From Methylosinus sporium (GTDB lineage Bacteria; Pseudomonadota; Alphaproteobacteria; Rhizobiales; Beijerinckiaceae): DNA of 64,000 nucleotides. Location: contig NZ_PUIV01000009.1 of NCBI RefSeq assembly GCF_003113265.1, forward strand, positions 1 to 64,000, in the 5' to 3' direction. The notes below the pieces were generated by a model, which saw nothing but the letters and a program-made list of their open reading frames with translations, made no database searches and was not told the origin of the DNA. Positions 51,537-60,383 of this stretch are shown here, piece after piece. Made by a program: the position numbers and the translations under genes. Positions within the stretch are counted from its first letter, which is position 1. Every line of letters begins with the position of its first letter.

Positions 51537-54429
51537 TCGGCGTCGAATCGTTCGCCTCGCCGCTGGCGCTCTGCCTGCGATCTCCGCCCTGTCCGCCATG
51601 GCCCACTCCCTGTCGATCGACGCTCTGCTCGTCGCGTCCGGCGCCTGTTCCGCTCGATTGCGCAAAGGCGGCCCCGCTATCCGGCGCCGCTTGCGCAGCT
51701 CCGCCGACCGCGACGTTCTGACCGATCTGAATCGTGCAGGAATCGACCGTGCAGCCAGACGACTGCATCGCCTCGACGAGTCGATCGCGCGTCGCATCGA
51801 GCCGATGCAGCGCCTCTGGCGATTCGACGCTGATGCGCATATCGATTCCCGAATGCGCGAGCTTCATTTTGACCGTAACCGCGCCCAGAGAAGCGGGCTC
51901 GAGCTCGATCGTCAGAATTTTCGGCGCGCCGACATGACGCTGCGCTTCGACAATGGGAGCCGCGCTTGCGGCCGCTGTCGCGGGCGCAGACGCAGGCGAA
52001 GCGGAAGCGAGAAGGCTGCGCGCCTGCGGGACGAGCAATTCTGCGAAAGCGGTCGGGAGCTGCGTCGACGGGGCGAAGATTGCGAGCGTTCCGATCGGTT
52101 CCGGCGCCGAGACATTCGATGTGTCGGGCTGCGCGGGCGAGGCGCTCGTCGGCGCCTGGACGTAATTCCCCACATCGTGAGCCGCGGATCTCACATCGAC
52201 GTTCGACCCGCGCCGGTCGCTCGTCTCAGCGAAAAAGCGCCGCTCGGACTGGCGGCCACGGTCCGACGACGGGTCCGCTCCGGGAGCGCCGATGGGCGGC
52301 GCAATACCGGCTAGGGACGGTGAGACCGGCTGCGCGGCGTCCGACGACTTCGACATCGAATCATTGCCCGAAGCGCGGTCGGTCGACGATGACGTAGCCA
52401 CACGATCATTGCTCGGCGCGACGCTCATCGCACCAACAGATGCATCGGTCGCGAGAGACCCGCCATGGATTTCGACAGATGACGCCGGCCGCGATTCCAA
52501 AGCCGAACGAATCGACGGAGTTTGCATGAGCCGCGATGCGGCGGAACCGAGCGCCCGACCGTCATCGACCTGCGCCGACGATCGCCATTCCGGCCGCGCC
52601 GGCGAATCGGACAAAGGCGCCTCGGAAAGGCCCAGCTCGTCGATCTCTGTCACAGCGGATGCAGATCGCGCGATCCGCGAAGAACGATCGCCGATCACGC
52701 TCGCAGAGGTCGCGCGCGGCGAAGGCGATATCCCGATTTGCGTCGAACGTTGATTCACGGCGACGGAGCCGAGCGAAGCAAGAATGGCGCGGTCCGCCAC
52801 GCCAATCGAATCGATAGGCGTCGAGAAGGCGCGATCGTCGCCCGTCGGAACGGCGAATGCCGATGCCGCAGCGTAGAATCGTGGAGACGCCGCTTCGGAT
52901 TGCGAGGCGAGGCCCTCGAATCTCGTTTGCCGGGTGGCGGGCGACGTCATGGCTTCACCATCCGTCGCCGTCTGCGCCGATCGAGGCGCGGCGGTTGTGC
53001 TCGCGGCGACCATCGGCTCGCTCGACCAGAAAGCGGCCGCTGGCGGCGGCTGCGCGGCCGGATCGGCCTGCGCCGTATCGAGCGGCGTCTCGACCGAAGG
53101 TCGATTGTTTTGCGACGTCGCGATGCGGCGCGAATCACGTACAGAGGCAGCGCTCGCGCTATCGTCTTTGGCGGCCTGCGACGGCAGAGGCGTGCTCTCG
53201 AACGGCAATGCTGGGAGGTCTTGCCTCCGCGCCGGCTCCAAAGGAGTCATCCGCGACGCGACTCGCGAATCTTGCGACGAGATCGAAGCTCGATCGGACA
53301 AGGCGTCGACGTCGCGAGCCGCAGCGATCGCGCCGTTCGACGCTCGCGGCGTCAGGCTGTCCGTTGTTCGCGCCGGCGCGGACGCGCCATTGAACGACTC
53401 CGACGGCGCGGACGCGTCATCGAAGGGCTGCAAGGCCGCGACGCTTTGCAAATGGCGCGACGACGCGCGCGTATCGGCGCCCCACGCGACGACGTCGGGC
53501 GCATGAGCGAAGGTCTCGTCCGTCGACGTTTCCATCGCAGCGGACAGCGAGGCCGCGATCCTTCCCGGCGACGCGCTGGCGATCGCTTCTCGATCCGCTG
53601 CTCCAACGTCGATGGCGTACGGATACTCTGTGGCTCGCACGGATCGCTCGTAGGAATGCGGAGTCGGGCCAATCGCCATCTTCACATTTGGGCCGACAGC
53701 GGCATCAATGGACGCCGTCGCCATGAACGATTTGCGCTCGAGCGTCGCGGCGCTCCGATGTGTCGGTGTCGGCGTCGCCGCCTCGGCCGATGCGCCGCGC
53801 AGATCCGTCCTCGTGATGAGATCGGCTCGATCATCGCCGGCGGAAAGAGCATCCCCTCCTCTCGCGGTCGCGACATTCGTCGTCGCCGACGCCGTCCTGA
53901 CAGGCGCATCATTTCCCGTGCGCCTGTCGGCCGTGTCAGCAATGCGATTGGGCGCTATCGCTCCGACAGACGTAAATGCGGTAGATGCGCCGCTCTCTGC
54001 GCCGCTGGCCATGAGAGTGGATTCGCTCGCGTCGGCGCGGGTCGGCGCAACCTCGTCGGTCGAGGATTCGGCGTCGGATCGCGCCGGAGCCGATCGCGAG
54101 CTCGAAGGCGACCAATCGATATCGAAAGGCGGAACCGCCGCGAAAGCTTGCATTTGCAGTGGCGCATTGCTCGCCGTGTCAGTGGCGACGGCTTCCGACG
54201 CGGGCCGACGATCGGGACGATCGTCGGCGCTCTCGGTCGTCGCGCCATTGGAATCGGCTTTCGCCATACGAGCGGCGGGAGCATTTCGCTCGTCGAGATC
54301 GGATAGAAGCGACGCGAATTGACTCGCATCGCCGCCATCGGCGTCGCGTGGGGCCGGCGAAGCGGCGTCGGCATGGCGGCCGAGCAGACGTCCCGTCGGC
54401 AAATTGGGGAATAGAGCGTCGAAGCTCAT
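51484..54429 (-). CDS. fliK: Flagellar hook-length control protein FliK (very long form)
   Basis: FliK measures the hook and triggers the export switch. The 981-residue protein is mostly a low-complexity chain rich in Ser, Ala, Asp and Thr. The conserved hook-length domain is near the C-terminus (about residues 837-905: KILTIELEPASLGAVTVKMK, ISVESPEALHRLDATRDRLV, EAMQSSGCTVDSCTIQIG). A basic, disordered tail ends RRVAARRGDDVYL. Most FliK proteins have 400-700 residues. ATG 54429 overlaps the motC stop. Position after motB-motC matches the rhizobial gene once called motD. Confidence 0.88.
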   Translation of the reverse strand: MSFDALFPNLPTGRLLGRHADAASPAPRDADGGDASQFASLLSDLDERNAPAARMAKADSNGATTESADDRPDRRPASEAVATDTASNAPLQMQAFAAVPPFDIDWSPSSSRSAPARSDAESSTDEVAPTRADASESTLMASGAESGASTAFTSVGAIAPNRIADTADRRTGNDAPVRTASATTNVATARGGDALSAGDDRADLITRTDLRGASAEAATPTPTHRSAATLERKSFMATASIDAAVGPNVKMAIGPTPHSYERSVRATEYPYAIDVGAADREAIASASPGRIAASLSAAMETSTDETFAHAPDVVAWGADTRASSRHLQSVAALQPFDDASAPSESFNGASAPARTTDSLTPRASNGAIAAARDVDALSDRASISSQDSRVASRMTPLEPARRQDLPALPFESTPLPSQAAKDDSASAASVRDSRRIATSQNNRPSVETPLDTAQADPAAQPPPAAAFWSSEPMVAASTTAAPRSAQTATDGEAMTSPATRQTRFEGLASQSEAASPRFYAAASAFAVPTGDDRAFSTPIDSIGVADRAILASLGSVAVNQRSTQIGISPSPRATSASVIGDRSSRIARSASAVTEIDELGLSEAPLSDSPARPEWRSSAQVDDGRALGSAASRLMQTPSIRSALESRPASSVEIHGGSLATDASVGAMSVAPSNDRVATSSSTDRASGNDSMSKSSDAAQPVSPSLAGIAPPIGAPGADPSSDRGRQSERRFFAETSDRRGSNVDVRSAAHDVGNYVQAPTSASPAQPDTSNVSAPEPIGTLAIFAPSTQLPTAFAELLVPQARSLLASASPASAPATAAASAAPIVEAQRHVGAPKILTIELEPASLGAVTVKMKLAHSGIDMRISVESPEALHRLDATRDRLVEAMQSSGCTVDSCTIQIGQNVAVGGAAQAAPDSGAAFAQSSGTGAGRDEQSVDRQGVGHGGQGGDRRQSASGEANDSTPNGEPRRVAARRGDDVYL

Positions 54430-55583
54430 CGGCGCGTCGCCCGCTGGAGCAACGCATCGGCGTCGCTCAATGCCTGTTGCGCGCCGCGTTCGATCGTCGA
54501 TTCGGGACGCGCCGCCTCGAGGGCCGGCGCTGTCGGCGCGGCGGAGGAAACGCCCTCCGACTCGCCTCGAAGCCGGCTGATCGCGGCGGTCACGATATCG
54601 CGGACCTCGACGTCGGCCGCCGGCAGCATTTTCGGATCTATTTTTTCGAACTCCACTTCCGCTGTCTCGAAATCGCCAGCGAGACCGGCGAGCGCAGCGC
54701 GGTAGAGCTCGACGCGCGCACGCCCGACCGGAGAATCGGCGAGCGGTCCTGCATATTGCGTCTCGGTCGTCGCCAGCGCGACGCGGCCGCTCAGAATAGC
54801 CTGACGCGCGACTCCCATATGGGTCTCGAAGCGCAAAGCAGGCGAGGCTCCTTTCAGCAACGCTCGAAACTCTCCCAAGCGGGAATTGTCGCCGATCGCG
54901 GCTGCGCGCAAGGTCGCGGCGCGCATCTCGTCCCAATAATTGCGGGCGAACGGCGACTTCGCATATTGCGCGCCATAGCGGCGTCCGAGCACCAGAAATT
55001 TCACCGGGTCCTTGGCCGCGTCGACAATCGACATCTCGCGACGCAACGCCGCTTCTTCAACGAGCGAGCTCGGCATCAGCAGACGCGAAAGATCGAACAG
55101 ATCGCGCGCCTTTGCTCTGTCCGTCGCAATCAACAATCCGCCCTGGATCAAAGCGAGATGCGCGGCGAGCGTGTCGCCGAGCGAGCGTGCGTCGATCGGC
55201 GTCAGTAGCTTGGCGGCCTCCGCGTTACGTCCTTCCGCATAGGCGACCGCGCCGGCGACCAGCGGCGTGTCGGCGGCAGGAACGAGCTGCGCATCGAGAA
55301 CCTTACGAATCGTCCGGGATGGCCCTCCGCAAAAGAGAAAAATGGCCGCGGCGGCGGAATTGCTTCTTTCCTTCCAAGATTCGGCGTCGAGAGAGGAGAC
55401 GAGCTGCTCGATCCGCTCGATCTGCGCGGGAATCGCGCCGCGGGCGCCGGCGGCGCCCTGCACCATCGCCCCTTGCAGCGTGTTGAGCGCACGCACCTGC
55501 TCGGTGAGCTCGCCTGCATCGGCGCAGAATGAGAGACCAAGTATCAAGCCGGCGGCGAGAATTGCGCGCGCAGAGGTCCTCAA
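54426..55583 (-). CDS. motC: Periplasmic motility protein MotC
   Basis: MotC is found in rhizobia and relatives, where it binds the periplasmic part of MotB and is needed for motor function. The 385-residue protein has a signal peptide (RTSARAILAAGLILGLSFCA) and a helical repeat region with FLFCGGPSRTIRKVLDAQLV, EGRNAEAAKLLTPIDARSLG and LLMPSSLVEEAALRREMSIV. The start is TTG 55583, with GGAGCGATCG before it and a 4-bp overlap with motB. The C-terminal 60 residues are low-complexity. The assignment rests on both sequence pattern and position. Confidence 0.88.
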   Translation of the reverse strand: MRTSARAILAAGLILGLSFCADAGELTEQVRALNTLQGAMVQGAAGARGAIPAQIERIEQLVSSLDAESWKERSNSAAAAIFLFCGGPSRTIRKVLDAQLVPAADTPLVAGAVAYAEGRNAEAAKLLTPIDARSLGDTLAAHLALIQGGLLIATDRAKARDLFDLSRLLMPSSLVEEAALRREMSIVDAAKDPVKFLVLGRRYGAQYAKSPFARNYWDEMRAATLRAAAIGDNSRLGEFRALLKGASPALRFETHMGVARQAILSGRVALATTETQYAGPLADSPVGRARVELYRAALAGLAGDFETAEVEFEKIDPKMLPAADVEVRDIVTAAISRLRGESEGVSSAAPTAPALEAARPESTIERGAQQALSDADALLQRATRR

Positions 55584-56689
55584 CGATCGCTCCTGCGGAG
55601 CAAAATTTCGATACGGCGATTGACCGCCGCGAGCGGCTCTTTGGGGGTCTTCGGCCGACGGTCGGCGTAGCCCGCGATCTTCACCACGCGCTTTTCCGGG
55701 AGCCCGCCCCGCACGAGCATGTAATAAGCCATATTGGCGCGATCGGAGGAGAGTCGCCAATTGTCATAGGCGGCCGATTTATACGATCGCCCGTCCGTAT
55801 GTCCGCGCAGCTCGATTTCGCCGCTCTGCTTGGCCAAGAGCTGGCCGATCTTTCCGATGATGCGCACTGCCTGCGGCCGGGGCTCGACCGAGCCCACCGC
55901 GAACATGGAAAAATTAGCGTCGTCGGTGAGGCTGATGAGCACCCCCTCCTGAGTCTCGGTCACTTCGACATGCGGCATGTCGCGCAGAGCGGCGGCCTCG
56001 GCCTTGACGACCTTTTCGACCGCGGCCCTCATGCCCGCCGCAGCGGCTTCGCCCTTCTTGTCATCGACGGACGGCGGCGCTGCGAGCGCCGCGCGTTGCG
56101 AAAGCGCCGAGGATTTGGAGCCGCCGCGCGGAGTCGAAGCAGCGGGCTTCGGGCGCGGCGCCTCCACAGGCTCGGCGGATATCGATTTATCGGGCGATCC
56201 ATTGTCCTCGATGCGCTCTTCTACATAGCCGACGCCATGCGCGCTGCGATCGAAAGGATCGCCGAAGGACGAAGCCAGTGGTGATTTGCGGTCGATCTCA
56301 TCGAGCGTCGACATCGGGTCATAGAGGAGCGCAGCCTCTCGCTGCGGACTGCCCTTCTCTGCGGGACCGGGGGGCGCGGAAGCGATCGCGCCCTGGTCCG
56401 GCGCAGTGCTGGACTGCTGGCTCTTGCCCTGGCCGGCCTCGGCCGGATCCCGCAATCCCTTATGCGCCGGATTAGAGTCGATGAGCTGCACGGGATTGAA
56501 ATATTGAACGATCGCCGCCTTGGTTTCCTTCGAGGTCGAATTGATGAGCCACATAACCAGAAAGAAGGCCATCATTGCGGTCATGAAATCGGCGAAGGCG
56601 AGCTTCCAGACGCCGCCGTGATGACCCTCCTCCTCCTCCCCGTGCTTCTTGCGGATGAAGATGATCTCGCTTTCCTCGTGATCGCTCAT
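55580..56689 (-). CDS. motB: Flagellar motor stator protein MotB
   Basis: MotB anchors the stator to peptidoglycan and carries the proton-binding Asp. The 369-residue protein has the single membrane helix WKLAFADFMTAMMAFFLVMW with the essential Asp34. A long periplasmic linker follows, rich in Pro and Ser, then an OmpA-like domain with EIELRGHTDGRSYKSAAYDN and WRLSSDRANMAYYMLVRGGL. It overlaps fliH and motC by 4 bp each. The long linker is typical of rhizobial MotB that interacts with MotC. Confidence 0.95.
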   Translation of the reverse strand: MSDHEESEIIFIRKKHGEEEEGHHGGVWKLAFADFMTAMMAFFLVMWLINSTSKETKAAIVQYFNPVQLIDSNPAHKGLRDPAEAGQGKSQQSSTAPDQGAIASAPPGPAEKGSPQREAALLYDPMSTLDEIDRKSPLASSFGDPFDRSAHGVGYVEERIEDNGSPDKSISAEPVEAPRPKPAASTPRGGSKSSALSQRAALAAPPSVDDKKGEAAAAGMRAAVEKVVKAEAAALRDMPHVEVTETQEGVLISLTDDANFSMFAVGSVEPRPQAVRIIGKIGQLLAKQSGEIELRGHTDGRSYKSAAYDNWRLSSDRANMAYYMLVRGGLPEKRVVKIAGYADRRPKTPKEPLAAVNRRIEILLRRSDR

Positions 56690-57342
56690 GCGGCGTCGTC
56701 CTCTTCGCGCAGCTGCGCCATCCAGTCGCCGAGGCGGGTTTCGATCGTCGTCGCATCGAGGCGCGCGCGCACGTCGACGCCTGTGACGTCGTCGATCTTG
56801 GTGGCGATATCCTCGCTATGCAATTTCGTGCAGATTGCTTCGAGCAAATCCACGGGCCCGCTCAGATGGACCACTGGATTTTCGCGATCCGCGATCAAGA
56901 CTCGTAATGTCTCTATGAGGCCGGCCAGCATCCGCTCTCGGATTTCGCGCACCACGAAAGGCTCGAGTATGTGCTCGACATCATCGCCGATGCGCGCGGA
57001 GAAACGGCTCAACGCGTCTCGAAAATCGCGAGCGAGCTTTTCGCCTTCCTCACGCGACCAGCGGCGACGCTCCTCCTCCAAGCGCTGGGCGAAGGTTGCG
57101 CGCTCGCGCTCGATTTCTTCATCGAATTGGAGCTCGGCGGCCGCTCGCCCCTCCTCGAGCAATTGCTCCCGCAGCTCATCGGTCAGCCGCGGCCACAAAT
57201 CTTCCGGCTCGGCCTCTGGGATTTCGAGCTCCGGCTCCGGCTCTACGACCTCTAGCGCGAGCGCGAGCGGAGGCGGTTCGGGCGCGATGATCGTCGGCGG
57301 CTCGTCGAAGCGCGGGAGATAAAAGGCGACCGAGCGCGCCAT
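56686..57342 (-). CDS. fliH: Flagellar export ATPase regulator FliH
   Basis: The 218-residue protein fits the FliH position and pattern: an N-terminal acidic, Pro-rich region (PPPLALALEVVEPEPELEIP), a long charged coiled coil (EEGRAAAELQFDEEIERERA, TFAQRLEEERRRWSREEGEK) and a C-terminal domain of the ATPase-peripheral-stalk type. FliH binds FliI and FliN. The start ATG 57342 shares its A with the fliF stop (TGATG), and the end overlaps motB by 4 bp. Divergent but likely. Confidence 0.82.
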   Translation of the reverse strand: MARSVAFYLPRFDEPPTIIAPEPPPLALALEVVEPEPELEIPEAEPEDLWPRLTDELREQLLEEGRAAAELQFDEEIERERATFAQRLEEERRRWSREEGEKLARDFRDALSRFSARIGDDVEHILEPFVVREIRERMLAGLIETLRVLIADRENPVVHLSGPVDLLEAICTKLHSEDIATKIDDVTGVDVRARLDATTIETRLGDWMAQLREEDDAA

Positions 57343-58991
57343 CAGACGCGTCCCTCCGCATACATCCATTGCTTCAATATCGCTACAGCCTGCATCTCAT
57401 CGGCTTCGATCAGCTGCTCGAGCCGTTTCTGCTGAGTGAATTTTCCGTGATCGGCGATGTCTTCGATGAGACCTGTGTCGACGGCCGCGGCCATTGTGAA
57501 TTCCGGCGCTTCGAGCGGCGTGAAGGGCAGCTCCACCGCATTATCCATATCGAGCATTGGCGCGGCATCTTGGGCGAGAGCCGTCGCCGGCGTCTCGGCG
57601 AGCAAAGCGCGCGACGCCGGACGCAGACCGAAAACGACGAGCATCACAGTGACGGCGATCAGCGCAAAGGCGTTGATGACCGAGCCGAGCTGGTGGGTGA
57701 GCGCGTCGGCCCAGCCCGGCGCCTCGACCGGGCCCATGTCGTTCTCATTCGGCATGAAGTCGACGGCCGAGACCTTGACAGTGTCGCCACGCTCCTTGCG
57801 CAGGCCGGCCGCGGTGGAGACCAATTGCTCGATCTCCTTGATCTGTCGCTCGATGGCTTCAGGCTTGGGTCCGTCTTTGCCCGGCCCGCCGAGGCTCGCG
57901 CGATTGACCAGCACCGCGATCGAAATGCCTTCCACCGTATAGCCGCCGCTCACCGTGGTGATCGTCTTGGACGAGAGCTCGAAATTGGTGAGCTCTTCGT
58001 TTTTCTTGTTCTCGTCGTTGGACTGCTTTCCCTCGGAGGCGGATGGCTTGTTGTCCTGCGGAATGTTGCGGTCCGCGCCGGCGGCGCCGGTGGTGCTGTT
58101 GTTCTGCGACGTCGAGTTCTCCTTGACGACGCGCACCGATCGCTCGACCCGCGATTCGGGATCGAAGATCGTCTCATTTGTCTGCTTGCGATCGGTGTTG
58201 ATGCGCGTTCGCACGCTGACCTGGAAATTAGACATGCGCAGATAGGGCGTCAGCGTGCGACGGATATTGTCCTGAATGTCCTTGGCGACCGTGCGCTCCA
58301 GCGTCAGCGTCTTGCTCGGCACGGCGTCGTTCTCGTCGCCGGCGGAAGTGGTGAGTAGCATTCCGTCGGTGTTGAGCACCGTCACCTGATCGACCGACAT
58401 GCCGGGAATGGAGGCGGCGACAAGATGGCGTATAGCGTGCGCCGCCTTCGAATCGTCCGGACTCTCGGTACGAATCACGACGGAGGCGGAGGGCGGCTGC
58501 TTGGCGCGGCGGAAGGAGCCCTCGTCGGCGAGGACGATATGGACGCGCGCCGCCTTCACTCCGCGAATCAGCTGAATGGTGCGGGCGAGTTCGCCCTCGA
58601 GCGCGCGAATGCGCGTGACCTCTTGCATGAAAGAAGTGAGGCCGAGCGATCCGACCTTGTCGAAGAGCTCGTAGCCCGCATTTGCGCTCTGCGGAAGGCC
58701 GCGTTCGGCGAGCATCATGCGCGCCGGCGCAGTCTGACCATAATGGACGGAGACGGCATTGCCCTCGGGATTGATATCGAAAGGAATGCCGCTCGACTTC
58801 AATGCGGCCCCGATACGGCTCACATCCTCGCGATCGAGGCCCGCATAGAGCACTTCGAAATTCGGACGCGAAAGATAGTAGGCCCCGACCCCGGTCACCG
58901 CCAGGACGAGGACGAAGATCATGGCGAGGGCCGCGAGCTTGCGGGGACCAAGTCCGAGCAGATTGTCTCGCAGCTGATTTAGGCGGTCCAT
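57342..58991 (-). CDS. fliF: Flagellar MS-ring protein FliF
   Basis: FliF forms the membrane ring on which the flagellum is built. The 549-residue protein has an N-terminal membrane helix (LAALAMIFVLVLAVTGVGAY), the YscJ/FliF ring-building motifs NFEVLYAGLDREDVSRIGAA, ELARTIQLIRGVKAARVHIV and PGMSVDQVTVLNTDGMLLT, and a second membrane helix (VINAFALIAVTVMLVVFGLR). The C-terminal FliG-binding segment ends LIEADEMQAVAILKQWMY. It is first in an operon running to the lytic transglycosylase. Confidence 0.96.
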   Translation of the reverse strand: MDRLNQLRDNLLGLGPRKLAALAMIFVLVLAVTGVGAYYLSRPNFEVLYAGLDREDVSRIGAALKSSGIPFDINPEGNAVSVHYGQTAPARMMLAERGLPQSANAGYELFDKVGSLGLTSFMQEVTRIRALEGELARTIQLIRGVKAARVHIVLADEGSFRRAKQPPSASVVIRTESPDDSKAAHAIRHLVAASIPGMSVDQVTVLNTDGMLLTTSAGDENDAVPSKTLTLERTVAKDIQDNIRRTLTPYLRMSNFQVSVRTRINTDRKQTNETIFDPESRVERSVRVVKENSTSQNNSTTGAAGADRNIPQDNKPSASEGKQSNDENKKNEELTNFELSSKTITTVSGGYTVEGISIAVLVNRASLGGPGKDGPKPEAIERQIKEIEQLVSTAAGLRKERGDTVKVSAVDFMPNENDMGPVEAPGWADALTHQLGSVINAFALIAVTVMLVVFGLRPASRALLAETPATALAQDAAPMLDMDNAVELPFTPLEAPEFTMAAAVDTGLIEDIADHGKFTQQKRLEQLIEADEMQAVAILKQWMYAEGRV

Positions 58992-59079
58992 TGGGGCGTT
59001 TCATCGGGTTGACGCGATGTGATGGCCCAATGTGCCGCCTGTGGCTTGTGCGAACTTTGCCGAGCGTCTCACCTGAAAG

Positions 59080-59117
59080 GAGCGAGGGCCTCGCCGGCCG
59101 CGGCAAGGCCCTCGCTC
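59080..59117 (-). terminator. Terminator of flagellin gene 1
   Basis: GAGCGAGGGCC (59080-59090) and GGCCCTCGCTC (59107-59117) form an 11-bp perfect stem 16 bp beyond the flagellin stop. On the minus strand CTTTCAGG follows, a weak T tract. Confidence 0.7.
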
Positions 59118-59133
59118 GAATGCTCGCCAGCGG

Positions 59134-60045
59134 TCACTGGAAGAGCTTGAGGATGATCTGGCTGTTCTGGTTTGCGATCGACAGGGACTGAACACCGAGC
59201 TGCTGCTGCGTCTGTAGCGCCTGCAGGCGCGTCGACGCCTCGTTCATATCGGCGTCGACCAGCGAGCTCACGCCATTGGTGAGCGCTTCGTTCAGCGTCT
59301 TCACGAAGGCCGCTTGGCCGGTGATCGTCGTCTGCGTCGCGCCGATCTGGGCGCCGTATTTGGTGAGATCGGAGATCACCTTGTCGGCGTTGGTCAACGT
59401 ATCTCCGAGAACCGAGCTCGAGGCGACGTCCGTTATCGACAAATTGGTGAAATCCGTCGCAGCCGACGCTCCCGTGCCCTGAGCGGCTTCGAGAATGCCG
59501 GCGCCGGCCGCGACAGCGGGCGAAGCGCCGCCGCCGCCGATCAGCGCAGTCGCGGTGAGATCGATCGTGTTGAGAGCCGAGGCCGTCGCGCCGCCGCCAT
59601 CTGTGTAGGAGGCGATGAAGGCGAAGGAGGATTGCGAGCCGTCGAGGATATTGAGCCCGTTGAAGCTCGCCGAGGTGACGATGCTTCGGAGCTGATTGCT
59701 GAGGCCGGTGAGGCTCGTGCCGATCTTGGCCGTATCGGCGCCGGGCTGCGCCGCCTGCGCCACCGCCGATTTGATGTTGTTGAGCACGGAGATCGCATTG
59801 GTGACGGCGGTCTGAGCGATGTTGAGAAGGGACGAACTCACCGACATCGAATCGCCGATCGTCGACAGCACGCCCTGATCGGACTTCATCGTCTCGGCGA
59901 TCGACCAGGTGGAGGCGTTATCGGTGGCGCTCGAAATCTTGAGACCGGTCGAGACTTCCTTCTGCGTGCTCGCGAGCGCTTGCTGCGTCGAGCGAAGCGA
60001 TTGAAGGGCCGTGATAGCCGAGGCGTTAGTGAGAATGCTGGACAT
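59134..60045 (-). CDS. Flagellin 1
   Basis: The 303-residue protein is a filament subunit. It has the conserved N-terminal D0/D1 region (SSILTNASAITALQSLRSTQ, VSTGLKISSATDNASTWSIA) and C-terminal region (NEASTRLQALQTQQQLGVQS then LSIANQNSQIILKLFQ). A short, Gly/Ala-rich central domain holds ALIGGGGASPAVAAGAGILE. No signal peptide is present, as expected for a type III export substrate. It is one of two tandem paralogues of equal length; its leader shares a structured block with the other. Flagellin length of about 300 is usual in alphaproteobacteria. Confidence 0.96.
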   Translation of the reverse strand: MSSILTNASAITALQSLRSTQQALASTQKEVSTGLKISSATDNASTWSIAETMKSDQGVLSTIGDSMSVSSSLLNIAQTAVTNAISVLNNIKSAVAQAAQPGADTAKIGTSLTGLSNQLRSIVTSASFNGLNILDGSQSSFAFIASYTDGGGATASALNTIDLTATALIGGGGASPAVAAGAGILEAAQGTGASAATDFTNLSITDVASSSVLGDTLTNADKVISDLTKYGAQIGATQTTITGQAAFVKTLNEALTNGVSSLVDADMNEASTRLQALQTQQQLGVQSLSIANQNSQIILKLFQ

Positions 60046-60087
60046 GACTCATCGATCCCTTTTGGGGTGGAACTAGTGACGAAAGGC

Positions 60088-60154
60088 ATCCCGGAATTTC
60101 ACCGGCTCGACGGAAACGGCATCATGCCTTTGGGCTCACGAGCCCTATCCGAAG
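60088..60154 (-). promoter_or_regulatory. Conserved flagellin 5' leader, copy 1
   Basis: This block shares almost its whole length with 61329-61394. In gene orientation it contains GGGCTCGTGAGCCC (hairpin, 60132-60145) then GGCATGATGCC (hairpin, 60118-60128), followed by a conserved CCGTCGAGCCGGTGAA. It ends 43 bp before the start codon. It is probably transcribed leader RNA. Confidence 0.6.
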
Positions 60155-60274
60155 CAGTCAACGGCGGAGCGCCGGCGCATCGCGGGAGCCGATCCGCTCG
60201 ACGACGCATCGAAACCAGCGCGGTCTCGACGGCTACAGCACAGCCTGCACGATCGTTAACCTAACTAGATAACC

Positions 60275-60289
60275 TTAACAAAGGTCTAA
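60275..60289 (-). promoter_or_regulatory. CtrA-like box upstream of flagellin 1
   Basis: TTAA-CAAAGGT-CTAA fits TTAA-N7-TTAA with one change. It lies about 230 bp before the start codon, beside more TTAA/TAAC half sites (60256-60279). The same form is found upstream of flagellin 2 and sciP. Confidence 0.5.
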
Positions 60290-60319
60290 GCGAGCGGAGC
60301 CTTCACCCTGCGCAAACGA

Positions 60320-60349
60320 CAAAAAGCCGCGCCCCGAAGGGCGCGGCTT
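60320..60349 (-). terminator. Terminator of flagellin gene 2
   Basis: A perfect stem AAGCCGCGCCC (60324-60334) / GGGCGCGGCTT (60339-60349), loop CGAA, is followed on the minus strand by TTTTTGTCG. It lies 35 bp beyond the stop codon of flagellin 2. Confidence 0.9.
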
Positions 60350-60383
60350 CCAATGAATTGAGGAGATGTAGGAAGGCGACGGA

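Noticed and set aside
52522-54306. A 594-codon Arg-rich plus-strand frame opposite fliK
   Set aside because: It is the complement of a low-complexity Ser/Ala/Asp region, which produces long Arg-rich open frames on the other strand.
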